A DNA stretch of 64,000 bases from Antedon bifida. Lineage: Eukaryota; Echinodermata; Crinoidea; Comatulida; Antedonidae. The notes under the pieces are model-generated. The model saw only the letters and a program-made list of their open reading frames with translations, had not been told where the DNA came from and did not search any database. Below, one piece after another: positions 47,922 to 59,770 of this stretch. Position 1 is the stretch's first letter, and each line of letters begins with the position of its first letter. The stretch is taken from contig OY727094.1 in the NCBI GenBank assembly GCA_963402885.1, forward strand, positions 1,614,501 to 1,678,500, in the 5' to 3' direction. The position numbers were made by a program, and so were the translations under genes.

Positions 47922-50900
47922 TTATTGATGAAGTATGGTATTATAAGATTCCATAGCAAAAGATGCTACCTCCATCGCACGGGATTTAATTGATAACTGT
48001 AAAAAAAATAAAAATGAATTAATTAATATGTTACGATTTCAACCTAAAATTATATTTTGTAAATTTTGATCGGATAATTGTTAAATTGCTGATAGAATCG
48101 GACAAGAAATTTTAAATTCAACAACAAAACAGTAAACTTACCCCAATTACAGGATTGCCAGGACTTATTTTCAGTTCACTCAAGACCCAGACACCATTGG
48201 TCAGTTTCATTGATTGATATATCATTTCTTGACCTTCGACCTGTCGTCTAGCAACCGTAAACACATTTGATGCTTCCAATTTTTGTAAAACCGCATCTAA
48301 AGAAAATAAATTTGTAAAGTTTCAGACCTGCTAATTATGAAAATTAATCATACACTTGGAGAAAGTCAACAACCCTAGTTATAACTTGAACATTTTAGCA
48401 CCACAGTCTGTTTCATGGGGAATACTGTATCTCAAATAAAGTTGAAATTCTGTTTTAGAGAGCCAAGCACCTGAAAAGATAGAGGTGCTTCTCACAAACC
48501 TAGCATTTTCGAAAATTTATTTCTATTCTGCACTGTGTATAGAGCAGAAGTATGGTATAAGCATAGATCTTGAGTACACCAGCAGTGAAGTCAACTGATA
48601 CTAAGTATCCGTCAATGAAGGCCATGTGTCAGAAGAAGACGGCGGCTACAAGAACAGTACCAGTCACATGCCCTGGTTCAAGCTTATAACATATTATATA
48701 TATTTGCATGTATATGTTGTACTTTTACTTTATATGAGTGATTAACTAAAAACATAGTTAAAAACAACATATATTATTAATCCACAATTAATTATCATGC
48801 GAGGCTCAACAATTTTAGGATCACTTGGCTGGTCTGTGTTCCCTCATGTAGAAATAATATAGTTTAAGCTCTGTCTACACTATCAAACTTTATGTGACAA
48901 AAAAATGTGATGTTCAAATACATGGACATGATGATGTCATATCACTACCATATTTGGGCACATCACACTTTTTTTGTCAAACTAGTTTGATAGTGTAGAC
49001 AGAGCTTTAGTTATAACTTATTTCTTTGTGGTTCCACGGGTTGGGCATGAACTATTGTTGAATGTATTCATGTAAAAACATTGCAATTTCCTATTTTTAA
49101 GCAGATTGCTTCCTTTAAAACAAACATTTGAATTCTTTGTAACAGTTCAGGAAGTTATATTACCGTCATATCGCAGGAAAACCACATAAAAATAATTTAT
49201 CTGAAGTCTGTAAATGTTTGTTGTTACCTGGTGATAAATGAACATCTTGTAAGGTATAGTTGACTTCATTTGTTGGTGGAATGTCCTTCCAGGTTGCCAG
49301 GAACACCTTGCGATCTAAAAAAAAGAAACAGCTTTATAAAACACAAATTGCTTTGGTTCTTTTACTCAAATGACTTTTTTTTTTTTTACAGGCTAAAATG
49401 TTTCTTAAATTATGCGTTATCTGTAATTTGATTTAACAGTATTTTTCCAATTTAAGTAAACTTATAATATCGCATTTGTAATGCTTACACTTTTCTGTGT
49501 AACACTATATTAAACATTGTCAAGTATAGTACTGTATAAGAATAAGGGGAACAAATATGAAAGGGGGCTTATTTATACAGCATTGGATGTTACTAATTGT
49601 CAAATGTGCCAATAATACTGTATAACCTTATATAGTAATAATAGTGTAATTCTAGTTCATTCTGTGCCATATACAACTCCAATCAACTACTGTAAAAGTT
49701 ATTTCTAATCATATTTCAAAAGCATTTCTTTAAAAAACATTGTGGTAATACAAGGAAACAAAACAGACTATTAATATCGAACTAGTTCTGAAAACCAAAA
49801 GTACAACAATAACAGAGTAATAATAGTAGTAATAACAGAGACAACACCAGGAAGTAACACATAGTACAACCCCATAAAATTGTTGGTTTAGTTTTGTTTG
49901 AAACACTACGAAAAAATGTATGAAAACTGAACTGACAGACTGAACAAAAAAAACAAGGAAGTACAGCAAGAAGATCAGTGACAGGGGATGTGATCAGTGG
50001 GGGATTAGAGAGAGTTGAGGGGATTAGAGAGAGGTGAGGGGATTAGGGAGAGAAGAAGGGATTAGGAAGAGAGGAATGGATTAGGGAGAGAGGAAGGGAT
50101 TAGCTATGCTTACCATTAGGATCACCTTTACCTAAAGTATGTAGACAGAAGCAAAAAAACATTCCAATCCAAAAAAACAAAACATTAAATATGAAGCGCA
50201 AAGCAAGATTACATATCATATTATTAGCATAAATTAGCATAATTTAATCAGTTACAGCAAATAAGGCTGATATTGTGAAATATGTGACAAATACATATGT
50301 ATTTCTAAATTGTCACAGTCACACATCATCCCAAATGACAATTTGCATGCAATGTGACAAAGCACATTTGACCAAGTTTGTTTTACCACGTTTCAATGTA
50401 TATAGCACAGAAACACAACAGAATTTGCCAGAATGAAAATGCAATATAAATTACATTAAAATTATCAATAACAAGCAACAACAAAAACACAATTGAGATG
50501 TTAATAATGCTTAGAGAACATTTTCTGTTATAATAAAGGCACATATGGCCCCTCATATGAATGAGTGTTATAATAAAGGCACATATGGCCCCTCATATGA
50601 ATGACTGTTATAATAAAGGCACATATGGCCCCTCATATGAGGCCAAAGGTTAGATTGACCATGCTGTATGTGATACACGAGTGTTAATAAATAGAGTTGT
50701 ATACGAACGTCTTTATCATTAGTATTTATTACTATTATTGTTAATAAACATGAGACATGGTAGCAGTGGTCAAAGAGTATTTGTAATTTGATTAGATTTT
50801 ACTGGGGTCTACTACTTCGCCCTCCCAACCTCATAGATACTCCCTCATTGTTCACAGACGATTGAGTGCCGTTTGGTCGCAGCTCAACACAAAGGGACCC

Positions 50901-53900
50901 TTAGAGGAGATGATAGCTGTTGTAGTAGGAGTTCACACCTGTGCGCAATTCAGTCTAGTTAGACTCACAGGTCTTTCCTACAAATTCACATCACTTCCTG
51001 GATATACCCTTACCCTAAATCATGTTACATGAATTACACCACATTTTACAAGTGTTCTTTCCCCCCAAAAAATTAAAAAAAATTCTTCTTACCCATATTA
51101 CCATCTTCCATATAAAGTACATGTATATTTACAAGAGCACTGAAGTAAAAGACATCAATATTATTTTTTACAGCAACTTGTAAATTATTCAGTGGATCCA
51201 TAAGTTGTGACGGGCCCATCGTGTTCAACGCCAACGATGAATCCAAGCTCTGATTGGGCATCAGGGCTCCGGGAATATTCAGTTGAGCGGCCGGAGTCAG
51301 ACCGAAACTGCAATATAAAGAATAATAAGAAAGTTAGATGTTATCTATCTATACTGTCTATACACTAAAGGTCTTCCCTAACCAAAATGAAAAAATGCAT
51401 GGGTTCTGTATAGTCTTTTTAGTGGAGCTGTGGCTTGGTGGTTTTGATGCTTGGCTATCAATCTAAGGGTCCTGGGTTCAAGTCCTGCCATATCATATGT
51501 CAGGATTTTTTCTAATGACAAATTATAACTCCACTCCCAAAGACTTGTAATAAGACTTTGTTTATGTAGAGCATCTTCTGTATATGGTTGTTTTGTGGAC
51601 AGGATTGCCACTTATAAGAAGGATAGTGAATGAATTCGCTTATGGTTATACTTGGTAATTTGCCTAAATATATAAAAACGAACCATTTAGAACTTAGACC
51701 TTGTTAACCCTATGAATGTTAGGTGAAATAATAGAGCCTCTCAATTACTCTGAAATTAAATTACTGTACATAATGAAATAGTACTTGCCTGTTTTTATTA
51801 AGTTGAATAGCAAATCCACCCATTTGTTGCATGGCTTTATTATTGAAAGTCATATCCATGAATACTTGACCCCCTCGTCTTGAGAAAGATCCAGATATCT
51901 CAAGCCCTTTGCCTTTAGCGGCTGACAGCCAAATCTATCAACAAAATATACATTCAAAACTTAAAAATCTTTTCAAAAACACAAGCAATTGTTAATATCA
52001 CTTCATTTGATTCCATTACTAATAGCTTTAAGCTCTGTCTACACTATCAAACAAGTTTGACAAAAAAATGTGTGATATACCCAAATATGGTAGTGATATG
52101 CTCAAATATGATAGTGATATGACATCATATCCATGTCCATATATGGGCACATCACATTTTTTTGTCACATAAAGTTTGATAGTGTAGACAGAGCTTTACA
52201 AACAAATCTTACTGTTTTTGGTGATGTGACAGTTCCTGCCATCAAGCCTGGGCCTGCAAGGCTGAATATATCCCCAAGACTCTCACCCCCGCCGCCAGCC
52301 TGGACCGGAGCTGTAGGTGCTACTGGTCCGCCAAGCTAAACAAAAATAAGTACAAAATTAAAATTCTTAAACATTTTCTCCCACAAAATAGGTACTACAG
52401 AATACTGTATGTAATTTTCATTAAGCACCAACATAAGCCTAATTACTTTCAAAATTAGTAGTAACTTAATGAGCCAATCTTACCAGACTATCTAGGCCAC
52501 CTCCAAGGAGGTCCATACCAGCTGATGGCTGCTGGGTCATGCTTTGAGTAGGCTGAGGTGGGCCTAGGTCCATGCTCAGTAGGTCACCAATCAAGTCAGC
52601 CTGGCCAGCAGGTTGTGGGATGACGGTTGGCTGTGGAGCCGCAGCGGCAACTGGTGCTGCCTCAGGACTATCGGGTGATGTTGATCCAGAACTTCTAGCA
52701 GAAACACAAACATTAATACATAATGGCATACAATGGGTAATAATAATACAGGAATTTGAAAGCAATTTTGTGCAAAAAAAAGCTTTAATGTATACGCACT
52801 ATGTCTAAAGCTTGTACAGACTTGTGTATTTAGCAGGTCACTCACTTTCCTGAAATTCATGTGGTTGACCATACTTAACTAATGTATTTAGACCTGGGCT
52901 GTAACCACTAAAGTTATGCCTAATAATAAATTGCCTTATTTGATGAAACTGGTATATAATAATTACTTGGGTGGGACCTTAATGGACATACCAGCTCTTG
53001 GGAGGGGACAATAATAAAAAGTAGCAATGACCTGTTTTAACAAATATATACATAGAGTTACAAGCCGCATTCTTACCCCTGTGTTCTAGCTGGTAGAGAT
53101 CGGCGGTAGCCTGCAGCGGTCCTGCCCTCAATGAAAGCACTAGGAGGCTTATGGTAAACTGAGGCTAAGCTAGCAATGTGGCAGATAAGTTCATCTAAGA
53201 GTGTAGGTTCAATCAAGTCAGTCTCCTCAGAGATCAGGGGCTTCTCTGCTAGAACGACATCCTTGGCTGCAGCTGGGTCAGTAGACAGCAAACGCCAGTA
53301 TATGTAGCCACGATCCCGCAAGTCAGGATTGTCACTGTCCTGGAATTGAAATTAAACAAACGATAATTTATGTATTCTTGTGTACTCTGTCTACACAAAC
53401 TTATGTGACAAAAAATGTGCCCATATATGGACAAGATGATATATAAATATATTGTATCTTATAAGACATCCTGCTTTTGGCCTTTAGCTGTTGGATGTGA
53501 ATGTGAATTAAAGGATTAAAGAATGATGTCATATCACTTACCATATTTGGGCACACCCCACTTTTTTGTCAAACTAGTTTGATAGTGTCGACAGAGCTTT
53601 ACACTATATCCAAAGTGTTCTATAATTGTAGATATGTAACTCGTTTACTAACCTGTGTGGCAAGACTAAGCACCTGTTGCACCAACTCCTGCGTATCCTG
53701 AGGGCGCTTTAAGAACAGCTTGACGATGGCAGTAAGCAGCTGTAGTTGAACTTGAGTGTTTTCATCATGGAAGCCTTCCAGGAAGCTCTCCAGTAGTTCA
53801 TCAGCATTCTCAATGCGTTCAGCATATTCACCAATGATCCAGATCATTGACGCTCTAAAAATAAACAGTTAATTTTTTTTATATTTCATACAAATCCAAC

Positions 53901-56900
53901 AGCAAGTAACTCACCAATGACAGCATAAACTATATGCCAAATCACGGTTATAAACTGTTCTCATTTCAGGCTTATGGAGTAGAAACAAACAGTTGTAAGT
54001 AAAGCTCTGTCTACACTATCAAACTTTATGTGACAAAAAATGTGATGATATCACTACCATATTTGGGCATATCACTACCATATTTGGGCATATCACTACC
54101 ATATTTGGGCATATCACTGCCATATTTGGGCACATCACATTTTTTTTTGTGAAACTAGTTTGATAGTGTTGACATAGCTTTACAAATCTGGCTCTTAGGA
54201 TTGGAAGGCAAGCACGTTACACACAAAGCTACAGCTCCACCTTAAAAATTAATCATGTCTCCTTAATGCTAATTTATTTTAACTTAATTTATTTTTATTA
54301 ACCTTATTTATAGAGGGTGACCCTAAACAGCGTATTCTTCAAGGAGACCTCATGATGAGTTATGGTAAGTGTCTGTGTATGACAGTGGCTGTGTGTACTA
54401 GTACACCGGGGTAACCCCTTACTCGTCTCGAAAGATGTATTAGGTTTTTAAATAGACCAAGCGAACAGAACAGTTCTACAGGAGTGGTTGGCTTGGTTTA
54501 CCTTGTATAGCATCGATTTAAACAACTTAACATTTACTCTTTAAATTACCTTGCTTCTGGTTCATCCAGTGTGTCAAGATTCTCACACAGAGTAGCAATG
54601 ATACTCTCGTATTTGTTTGGATACTTTCTGAAGATATCCTTGATCACCACAATGGCTTCCTGTACCACGTAGTTCACCTTTGTCTGGATCAGATCCAGCA
54701 GGGTGCTGACACAACGCTCAGCAGACATCTACAAAATAAAACAAATAAAAACATTGGATATTGTTACCCTGGTACCCATCTTTCAAGACGAGTAGGGGTT
54801 ACCACCGTGTACTAGTACTTTAAAGCCACTGATTATAGCTGGGCCCTCTGGGAGACCAGTCTTTGACTGTATAAATAAAATATTTTAATTCAATATCAAC
54901 ACTGTACTCACATCAACCTTGATGGCGCAACGTCCAATGGCACGGACAGACTTCCTGACAAAGTCCACATCAACTTCTGTAGCATACTCCTTCAATTCTG
55001 CAAGGACTTGAGCGATGTTCTGCTCAGTTGCTAGACGGATCATGATGTCTAGTTTCTCCAGCTTCACATAAATTGGATCGTTGTATTTCACAAAAAACAC
55101 CTTCATTTCTTGCTTCAGAATCTCTGGTCTGTAAATTACAAGTTACAAAGGCTATTCAAGTAAGATATCTAACTTTATATCAGAGAATTGTTTTTTTTTT
55201 GTGTTGCTGTAGTGCTTATCTATGTAGGTACAATTTTTCTGTGTATTTTTACTGTTTTATTTATATATATGATATGCCAATTTTCAAAACAAATTTCTGT
55301 TAATTGTTTTTGTTGGACAAATAAAGATACTATGACAATTACTAAAAATATACTATGAAAAAAAAATAAATAAATACTATGACTAATTACTGCACTGTAT
55401 GTTTTTTTATTTCAGAAAATAATTACAAAACTAGAACCTTTCCCTTTAGACACCTCTATTAGCGGGATACAACAAGGGGCAATATATCTTTTAACACCAA
55501 GGCCAACCATTATTCAGGGAACACCCCCTATTAACGGGACACTTTGTTAGGCCCCATGGCTGTATTCACCAATCACACTTAAGTGAGATATTTCCCTTAA
55601 ATATTAAGTATTTCACTTAACTCAATAAATATTTAAGTATTTCCCTTAAATTGTATTCACTTAGATAGGAGATTTGTCTTAATTTTAAGGGTGTTTCCCT
55701 TAGCCTAAGTGTGAAGGTGAATACAGCCACTGGATTTCCACTTAATAGAGGTTCTACTAGTAAAAATGTAAGAATGTGATTACCTTTTCTGGACGATGAG
55801 ATTAATGTTCCTAAGGGCGACATATTGCACCTCTGGCTCAGCAGACAACAATGTGACAAGGGGAGGTGATAGTTTCTTGATTAGGCTGCTCACATAAGCA
55901 TTTGATGTAGACATGAATTCCATAAATTTCATCAACACCTAGAAGAATATCAGAGAAAACAAATCCAATTAAATGCTAATTTCATAAATAAACAAATTAT
56001 TTATTTTAAAAACAACTAAATAAAAATCATTGATGTTACATAGTTATATTGTTACCTTAACAGATGACAAAACGACAGCAGCGTTGGCGTGAGCAAGTCG
56101 TGGTGTGACACGCTCACATATGCTCTGGGCTTCTTTCTCGTCCTTTGGATTAAAGTTGGCAAGTGAGTCGAGGATGAAAATTTGTCCCCATCTAAAAAAA
56201 GAGAGGACAGAATTGAATCAAAACTTTATCGCTGAACTGTATAACAATTTTCGTTCTGTTTTCTGACCAACATATACAACATCCTCTTTATTATCACATT
56301 TTCCAATTTTTTTTAATAAAAAGCTTTTGACATACACCATACTGTAAGCTCTGGGAATTGGTGGATTCTACTCTAGATTTAGACAACTACCAACAATACA
56401 TTACACAAATGTTTGTAAGTCGTTCAAAATCAAAAGCTCCCCATTATCCATTTTCAGATTTGCGTAATCATTAGGAGCACAAATAATGCAGATGATTAGG
56501 TAAGATTAAACATACTCAGTGCATTCATTGAGGGCGGTAAGTAGCTTGTTGATGGTGGAGGTACTGAGATCCAAACCAGAAGCATTTGGTGACGCTTCAT
56601 TGATTTCTGATAATGCAGCCACAGCATTTGCAACAACCTGTAAATATAAAAAGAAAATGTCATTAAAATTCAAATATTAAAGGAACGTTGTCAAATGCCA
56701 TTGCTTTCAGGGAATCAAATGTTTTATTAAGTTACTGTTCTCATGATTTGGTGTGGTCATAAGGTCTCTTTGCAATTGAACATTTCACCCGTTCCCTCCA
56801 CAAGTCCCGGTTATGGGCCAACCTCTGTGTTTCCGAGAAGGATTTTGTTGAGTAAAGATATAATAAAAGACTCATTTTATGCTTAGGATTTGGAGTAGGT

Positions 56901-58361
56901 CAGGATAGAACCCTAGACCTTGGTTTGTAAAAACCACTACCAACAGCAATACAATTTGTCAATAAAAGGATGGGTTACTATAATAATTAATTAATTAACA
57001 ACTCACTGTTATAACACACATAAATATAGTCTTGTTTTGTACGTTTTCTTGATTATTTTTTTTTTTTAGTAATTTCCATAATACTATTGCTGTATTATTA
57101 TTATTAGTTAATTGTTAAAAATACTTCATTTCAGCTTGTGGCTGCCATTGTATTTTAATTGTTTTGGAAATAAAGATACCATGAAAATAATTATAATAAA
57201 ATAAATACATAAAGTGAGGTGGCATTATGTACATACCATAGGGTTTGAGGCAGTGAGAAGATCTCTTAGCTGTTCTGTAAACCCTTGATCTTCCACCAAC
57301 TGTGGGTTGATGTCGTACAGCTTTGCTACACACACGGCCGCGGTCTTCTGAACGTACGGGTCTTCATCCTTAAGACACTTACGCAACGGCTCACACAGGT
57401 ATTCAGTGATTTTGTCCACTCGGATACATCCCATGGTTCTGACGGCAAGGGCACGGATTAACGGATTGGTGTCTTCGCAATCCTGAAAGATTAGGAATTA
57501 TTAAAATCATTACATCACTTATCAGAATCCTCATCATTAATCATTATTACATCATTTGATTTGAATGATAATGATTATCATCATAGATCATTATTAGTAA
57601 TTAGTATCACACTAATTAATCAAATCATTATCAAAACATACCATACTATCATCTATCTGTAGTTGGGAACCAATCATAATCTAACTATCTACATCATACC
57701 TTGACAAATGTGTTCACAGCCATGATAGCCATGTCAGGTTGACTCTTAGCGTAGTTCATTAAGTAAAGGTAGACAAGCTTCTTTAATTCCAAGTTATCAG
57801 TCTGCATGCAATTCACAACGTCCGGGAAAAGGGCACTACATAAATAAAACAGTAACATATTTGATAAGCACAAGTTCATTATTTTTAAACATTATTCAAT
57901 TTACAGAGTAAACGTTCATTAAAATAAACAATTTGTGACGTAAAAAATTTGATGTACCCATGGAAATGATGATGTCATATCACTACCATATTTGGGAATA
58001 TCACACTTTTTTTGTCAAACTAGTTTGATAGTGTAGACAGAGCTTTATCTGACAAAAACAATTTATGTGACAAAAAAATGTGATGTGCCTATACATGGAC
58101 ATGATGATGTCATATCACTACCATATTTGGGAATATCACCACCATATTTAGGTACATCACACTTTTTTTGTCAAACTAGTTTGATAGTGTAGACAGAGCT
58201 ATAAAGGTTTCTGACTACCTGACATCTTTTCCAACTGTCATGCTTGCGATCACCTTCTTGACAGCCTCCTTCTTCTTTTCTTTGCGTTCACTGTTCAAGT
58301 CTGCTTTCAGCTCAAAGATCTCACCCTTCTTGGTGGTCGTGAAATATTTGGAATCGGACAT
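47922..58361 (-). CDS. AP2B1: AP-2 complex subunit beta (beta-adaptin), 18 coding exons
   Basis: Large subunit of the AP-2 clathrin adaptor (or the shared AP-1/2 beta of invertebrates), acting in endocytosis at the plasma membrane. Exons, 5' to 3': 58361-58219, 57835-57700, 57482-57237, 56637-56516, 56191-56056, 55938-55784, 55128-54912, 54728-54550, 53854-53653, 53339-53077, 52694-52484, 52335-52213, 51934-51789, 51307-51093, 50131-50114, 49314-49228, 48296-48142, 47996-47922. Total 2829 nt (942 aa; 936 without the 18-nt microexon). The HEAT/armadillo trunk fills the first nine to ten exons and is nearly identical to vertebrate beta-2. The Pro/Ala-rich hinge (52484-52694) keeps a clathrin box (LLSMD, human LLNLD) and the LLGGGLDSL block. 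The appendage follows and ends in SYNTILHQ. The start is [14 protein letters not shown], matching the family. One intron uses a GC donor at 51787-51788. Confidence 0.95.
48866..49007. repeat. M1 foldback MITE, copy 16
   Basis: Well preserved, with near-perfect ends, in an AP-2 beta intron. Confidence 0.86.
49990..50103. repeat. Purine-rich tandem repeat, approximately 22-bp unit
   Basis: Five degenerate units of (g)gggattagagagag(a/g)gaa, next to the 18-nt microexon of AP-2 beta. Confidence 0.8.
50114..50131 (-). CDS. 18-nt microexon of AP-2 beta
   Basis: Eighteen bases flanked on the minus strand by a long polypyrimidine tract ending ttag and by an ATG|gtaagc donor. Both neighbours have phase 1, so inclusion adds six residues (GKGDPN) in frame, between EDGNM and DRKVFLATW in the first subdomain of the appendage. 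Vertebrate beta-2 as I know it runs straight through this point. Confidence 0.66.
50527..50646. repeat. 40-bp tandem repeat, three units
   Basis: Exact 40-base period: gttataataaaggcacatat, then ggcccctcatatgaatga. Confidence 0.92.
51421..51678 (+). repeat. SINE family A, copy 2
   Basis: The same head and body extend through gaatgaattcgct and ttgcctaaatatataaa, as in copy 1. Confidence 0.78.
51787..51788 (-). other. GC splice donor in AP-2 beta
   Basis: The exon at 51789-51934 ends AACAG followed by gcaagt on the minus strand. Only this boundary gives the conserved Asn-Ser-Phe junction with the exon ending at 51307 (S from AG|T). This is the usual consensus of GC-AG introns. Confidence 0.85.
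52030..52196. repeat. M1 foldback MITE, copy 17
   Basis: Well preserved, ending 16 nt from the donor of AP-2 beta exon 52213-52335. Confidence 0.86.
53384..53599. repeat. M1 foldback MITE, copy 18, interrupted
   Basis: Both ends are recognisable, but about 90 bp of unrelated sequence lies in the middle. It ends 53 nt from an AP-2 beta donor. Confidence 0.75.
54002..54180. repeat. M1 foldback MITE, copy 19
   Basis: Four tandem internal units (about 54046-54129), here in reverse orientation. Confidence 0.86.
54381..54440 (+). repeat. Left arm of inverted repeat flanking an AP-2 beta exon
   Basis: About 60 nt (core tactagtacac, ggtaacccc, actcgtct) matching the reverse complement of 54772-54831, across exon 54550-54728. 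Confidence 0.75.
54772..54831 (-). repeat. Right arm of inverted repeat flanking an AP-2 beta exon
   Basis: Reverse-complement partner of 54381-54440, starting 44 nt from the exon. Probably SINE family D material. Confidence 0.75.
55555..55732. repeat. M3 foldback MITE, copy d (most intact)
   Basis: Ends CATGGCTGTATTCACC and GGTGAATACAGCCACTGG, with an AAGGGAAA-rich body. In an AP-2 beta intron. Confidence 0.8.
57925..58045. repeat. M1 foldback MITE, copy 20, left-truncated
   Basis: The right end is intact and the outer left end absent. Directly followed by copy 21, with a similar left breakpoint (acaattt.gtgac), which suggests tandem duplication. Confidence 0.78.
58060..58200. repeat. M1 foldback MITE, copy 21, left-truncated
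   Basis: The right end is intact and finishes 18 nt from the donor of the first AP-2 beta coding exon. Confidence 0.8.
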
Positions 58362-59770
58362 GTTGATTTTATGTTTGTCTTTTTTGAGATCTAATTCGTT
58401 TGCTGTTGGGTTTTTGAAAGAAAATGACAAGAGTAAAAACGTTGCTATCACATGGTATTTACTGTACTTTTTTAACTGTACTGTATTTTTAGGTTGCGAT
58501 ATTCATTCAACTTCGGCATTTTATTAATATATGGTACACTTTGTACAATTATAAACTTCTTTATGCAGGATCTTTTGCCATCAATTGTATACTGAAATTG
58601 TAATTATAAACGATGACTAAATAAATGTGAATGAATTGAATCTAGATTATAATTATAGTCTTTATTTATTTATTGTGGTATATAACAAATAATACAAAAA
58701 GCAGCAAAAGCTGAAACATAATTTGATGAAATAAATGAAATTAAATGAAAGTATTGTATTTGTACATGATATAAAATATAATATAAAAGTGTAACAGATA
58801 TGGGACAGCACACACACAAAAACACAATACAATATATTATAGCAATAAAAAAAATTATCATTTGTCTTTATTAATTGAGGACAAGGGTTAGGCTAGGGCT
58901 ATCCCTATTATCTAGAATTTAGGAAAATATTTAGTTTAGCCTGGCCTAGCCAGGCCTCCTGGCCCTATTAAATATTATTTTAATGCCAGGTTTTCCTCAC
59001 TCAGCTCAGAAAAAAAAACCTCCAAAATGTATAATATGTGTTCAAAAAGAGCTTAGACTAACTATTAAAACTAAGGTTTCTTGGACAACCTCAATAAAGA
59101 AGGCGCTTTAGTTCATTTAATGATAGGCCTACTGTAGAAAAAAAGGCGTTACCCAATCCCTTTAGATAGCCGGCTAGAATGGATTTACTACGTGGAAGAA
59201 CTGTCGAACTGGAGGTGGGGTCGGCCTAGTGAAAATATTCAAAATATATGGTATAAACAGAAAATTATTTATACTAAATTTATATAAATAAAATCTAAAT
59301 ATTTTAATAACACTATTTTTTGTATAGATAAATTAATAAATGAGATTAAATAAGATTTAAATAATGATAATTACCGGCTCAAAGATTCTACCTTTCCACA
59401 AAATGGCCTATCCCAAAATCCACTTGCTGTACTTTTTCAAGTACCAGATGTCCGAATTTTGTAGACTCGCATGAGTGCTAAATCAAGAGAAATCTGAATT
59501 ATAAAAACAAAATAAGCTATACTTTTAAATTAAACATTAACAAAACTATCAAATAGTATATAAGGGTAACTAAAATGATATAAAAAACAATTTGATTACA
59601 AAATACGCAAAGTACTCATAATAATTAGTAATTATTAGTACGATTGGATTAGTACTTCTGGATGTTCAGTCACCTGACGTTAGTCAGCTGACCTCCCAAT
59701 AGTAAACATTTTGTTTTTGTCACTCTAGTCTACGCACTGTTTTCTAAACGGTGGTAGTTTTGCAGTTAAA
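58362..59770. other. Divergent promoter region, AP-2 beta and PLBD2
   Basis: About 1.4 kb between the two start codons. AP-2 beta 5' UTR lies at its left end and CLEAR-like sites near the right end. No CpG-rich block or clear TATA box is evident. Confidence 0.5.
59669..59692 (+). promoter_or_regulatory. Pair of CLEAR-like E-box sites upstream of PLBD2
   Basis: GTCACCTGAC (59669-59678) is one base away from the CLEAR 10-mer GTCACGTGAC bound by TFEB-type factors. The palindrome GTCAGCTGAC (59683-59692) differs at its two central bases. They lie about 80-100 nt before the start codon of a lysosomal gene. Motif matches only; function is inferred. Confidence 0.4.

Noticed and set aside
52572..52808. 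Plus-strand frame opposite the AP-2 beta hinge
   Set aside because: Antisense shadow of the Pro/Ala-rich hinge exon.
10479..58200. CRISPR-like array from the evenly repeated M1 ends
   Set aside because: Repeats are inverted, widely spaced and in eukaryotic introns, so they are MITEs.
58240..58527. Plus-strand 95-codon frame over the first AP-2 beta exon
   Set aside because: Antisense to a near-perfectly conserved exon and has no homology.
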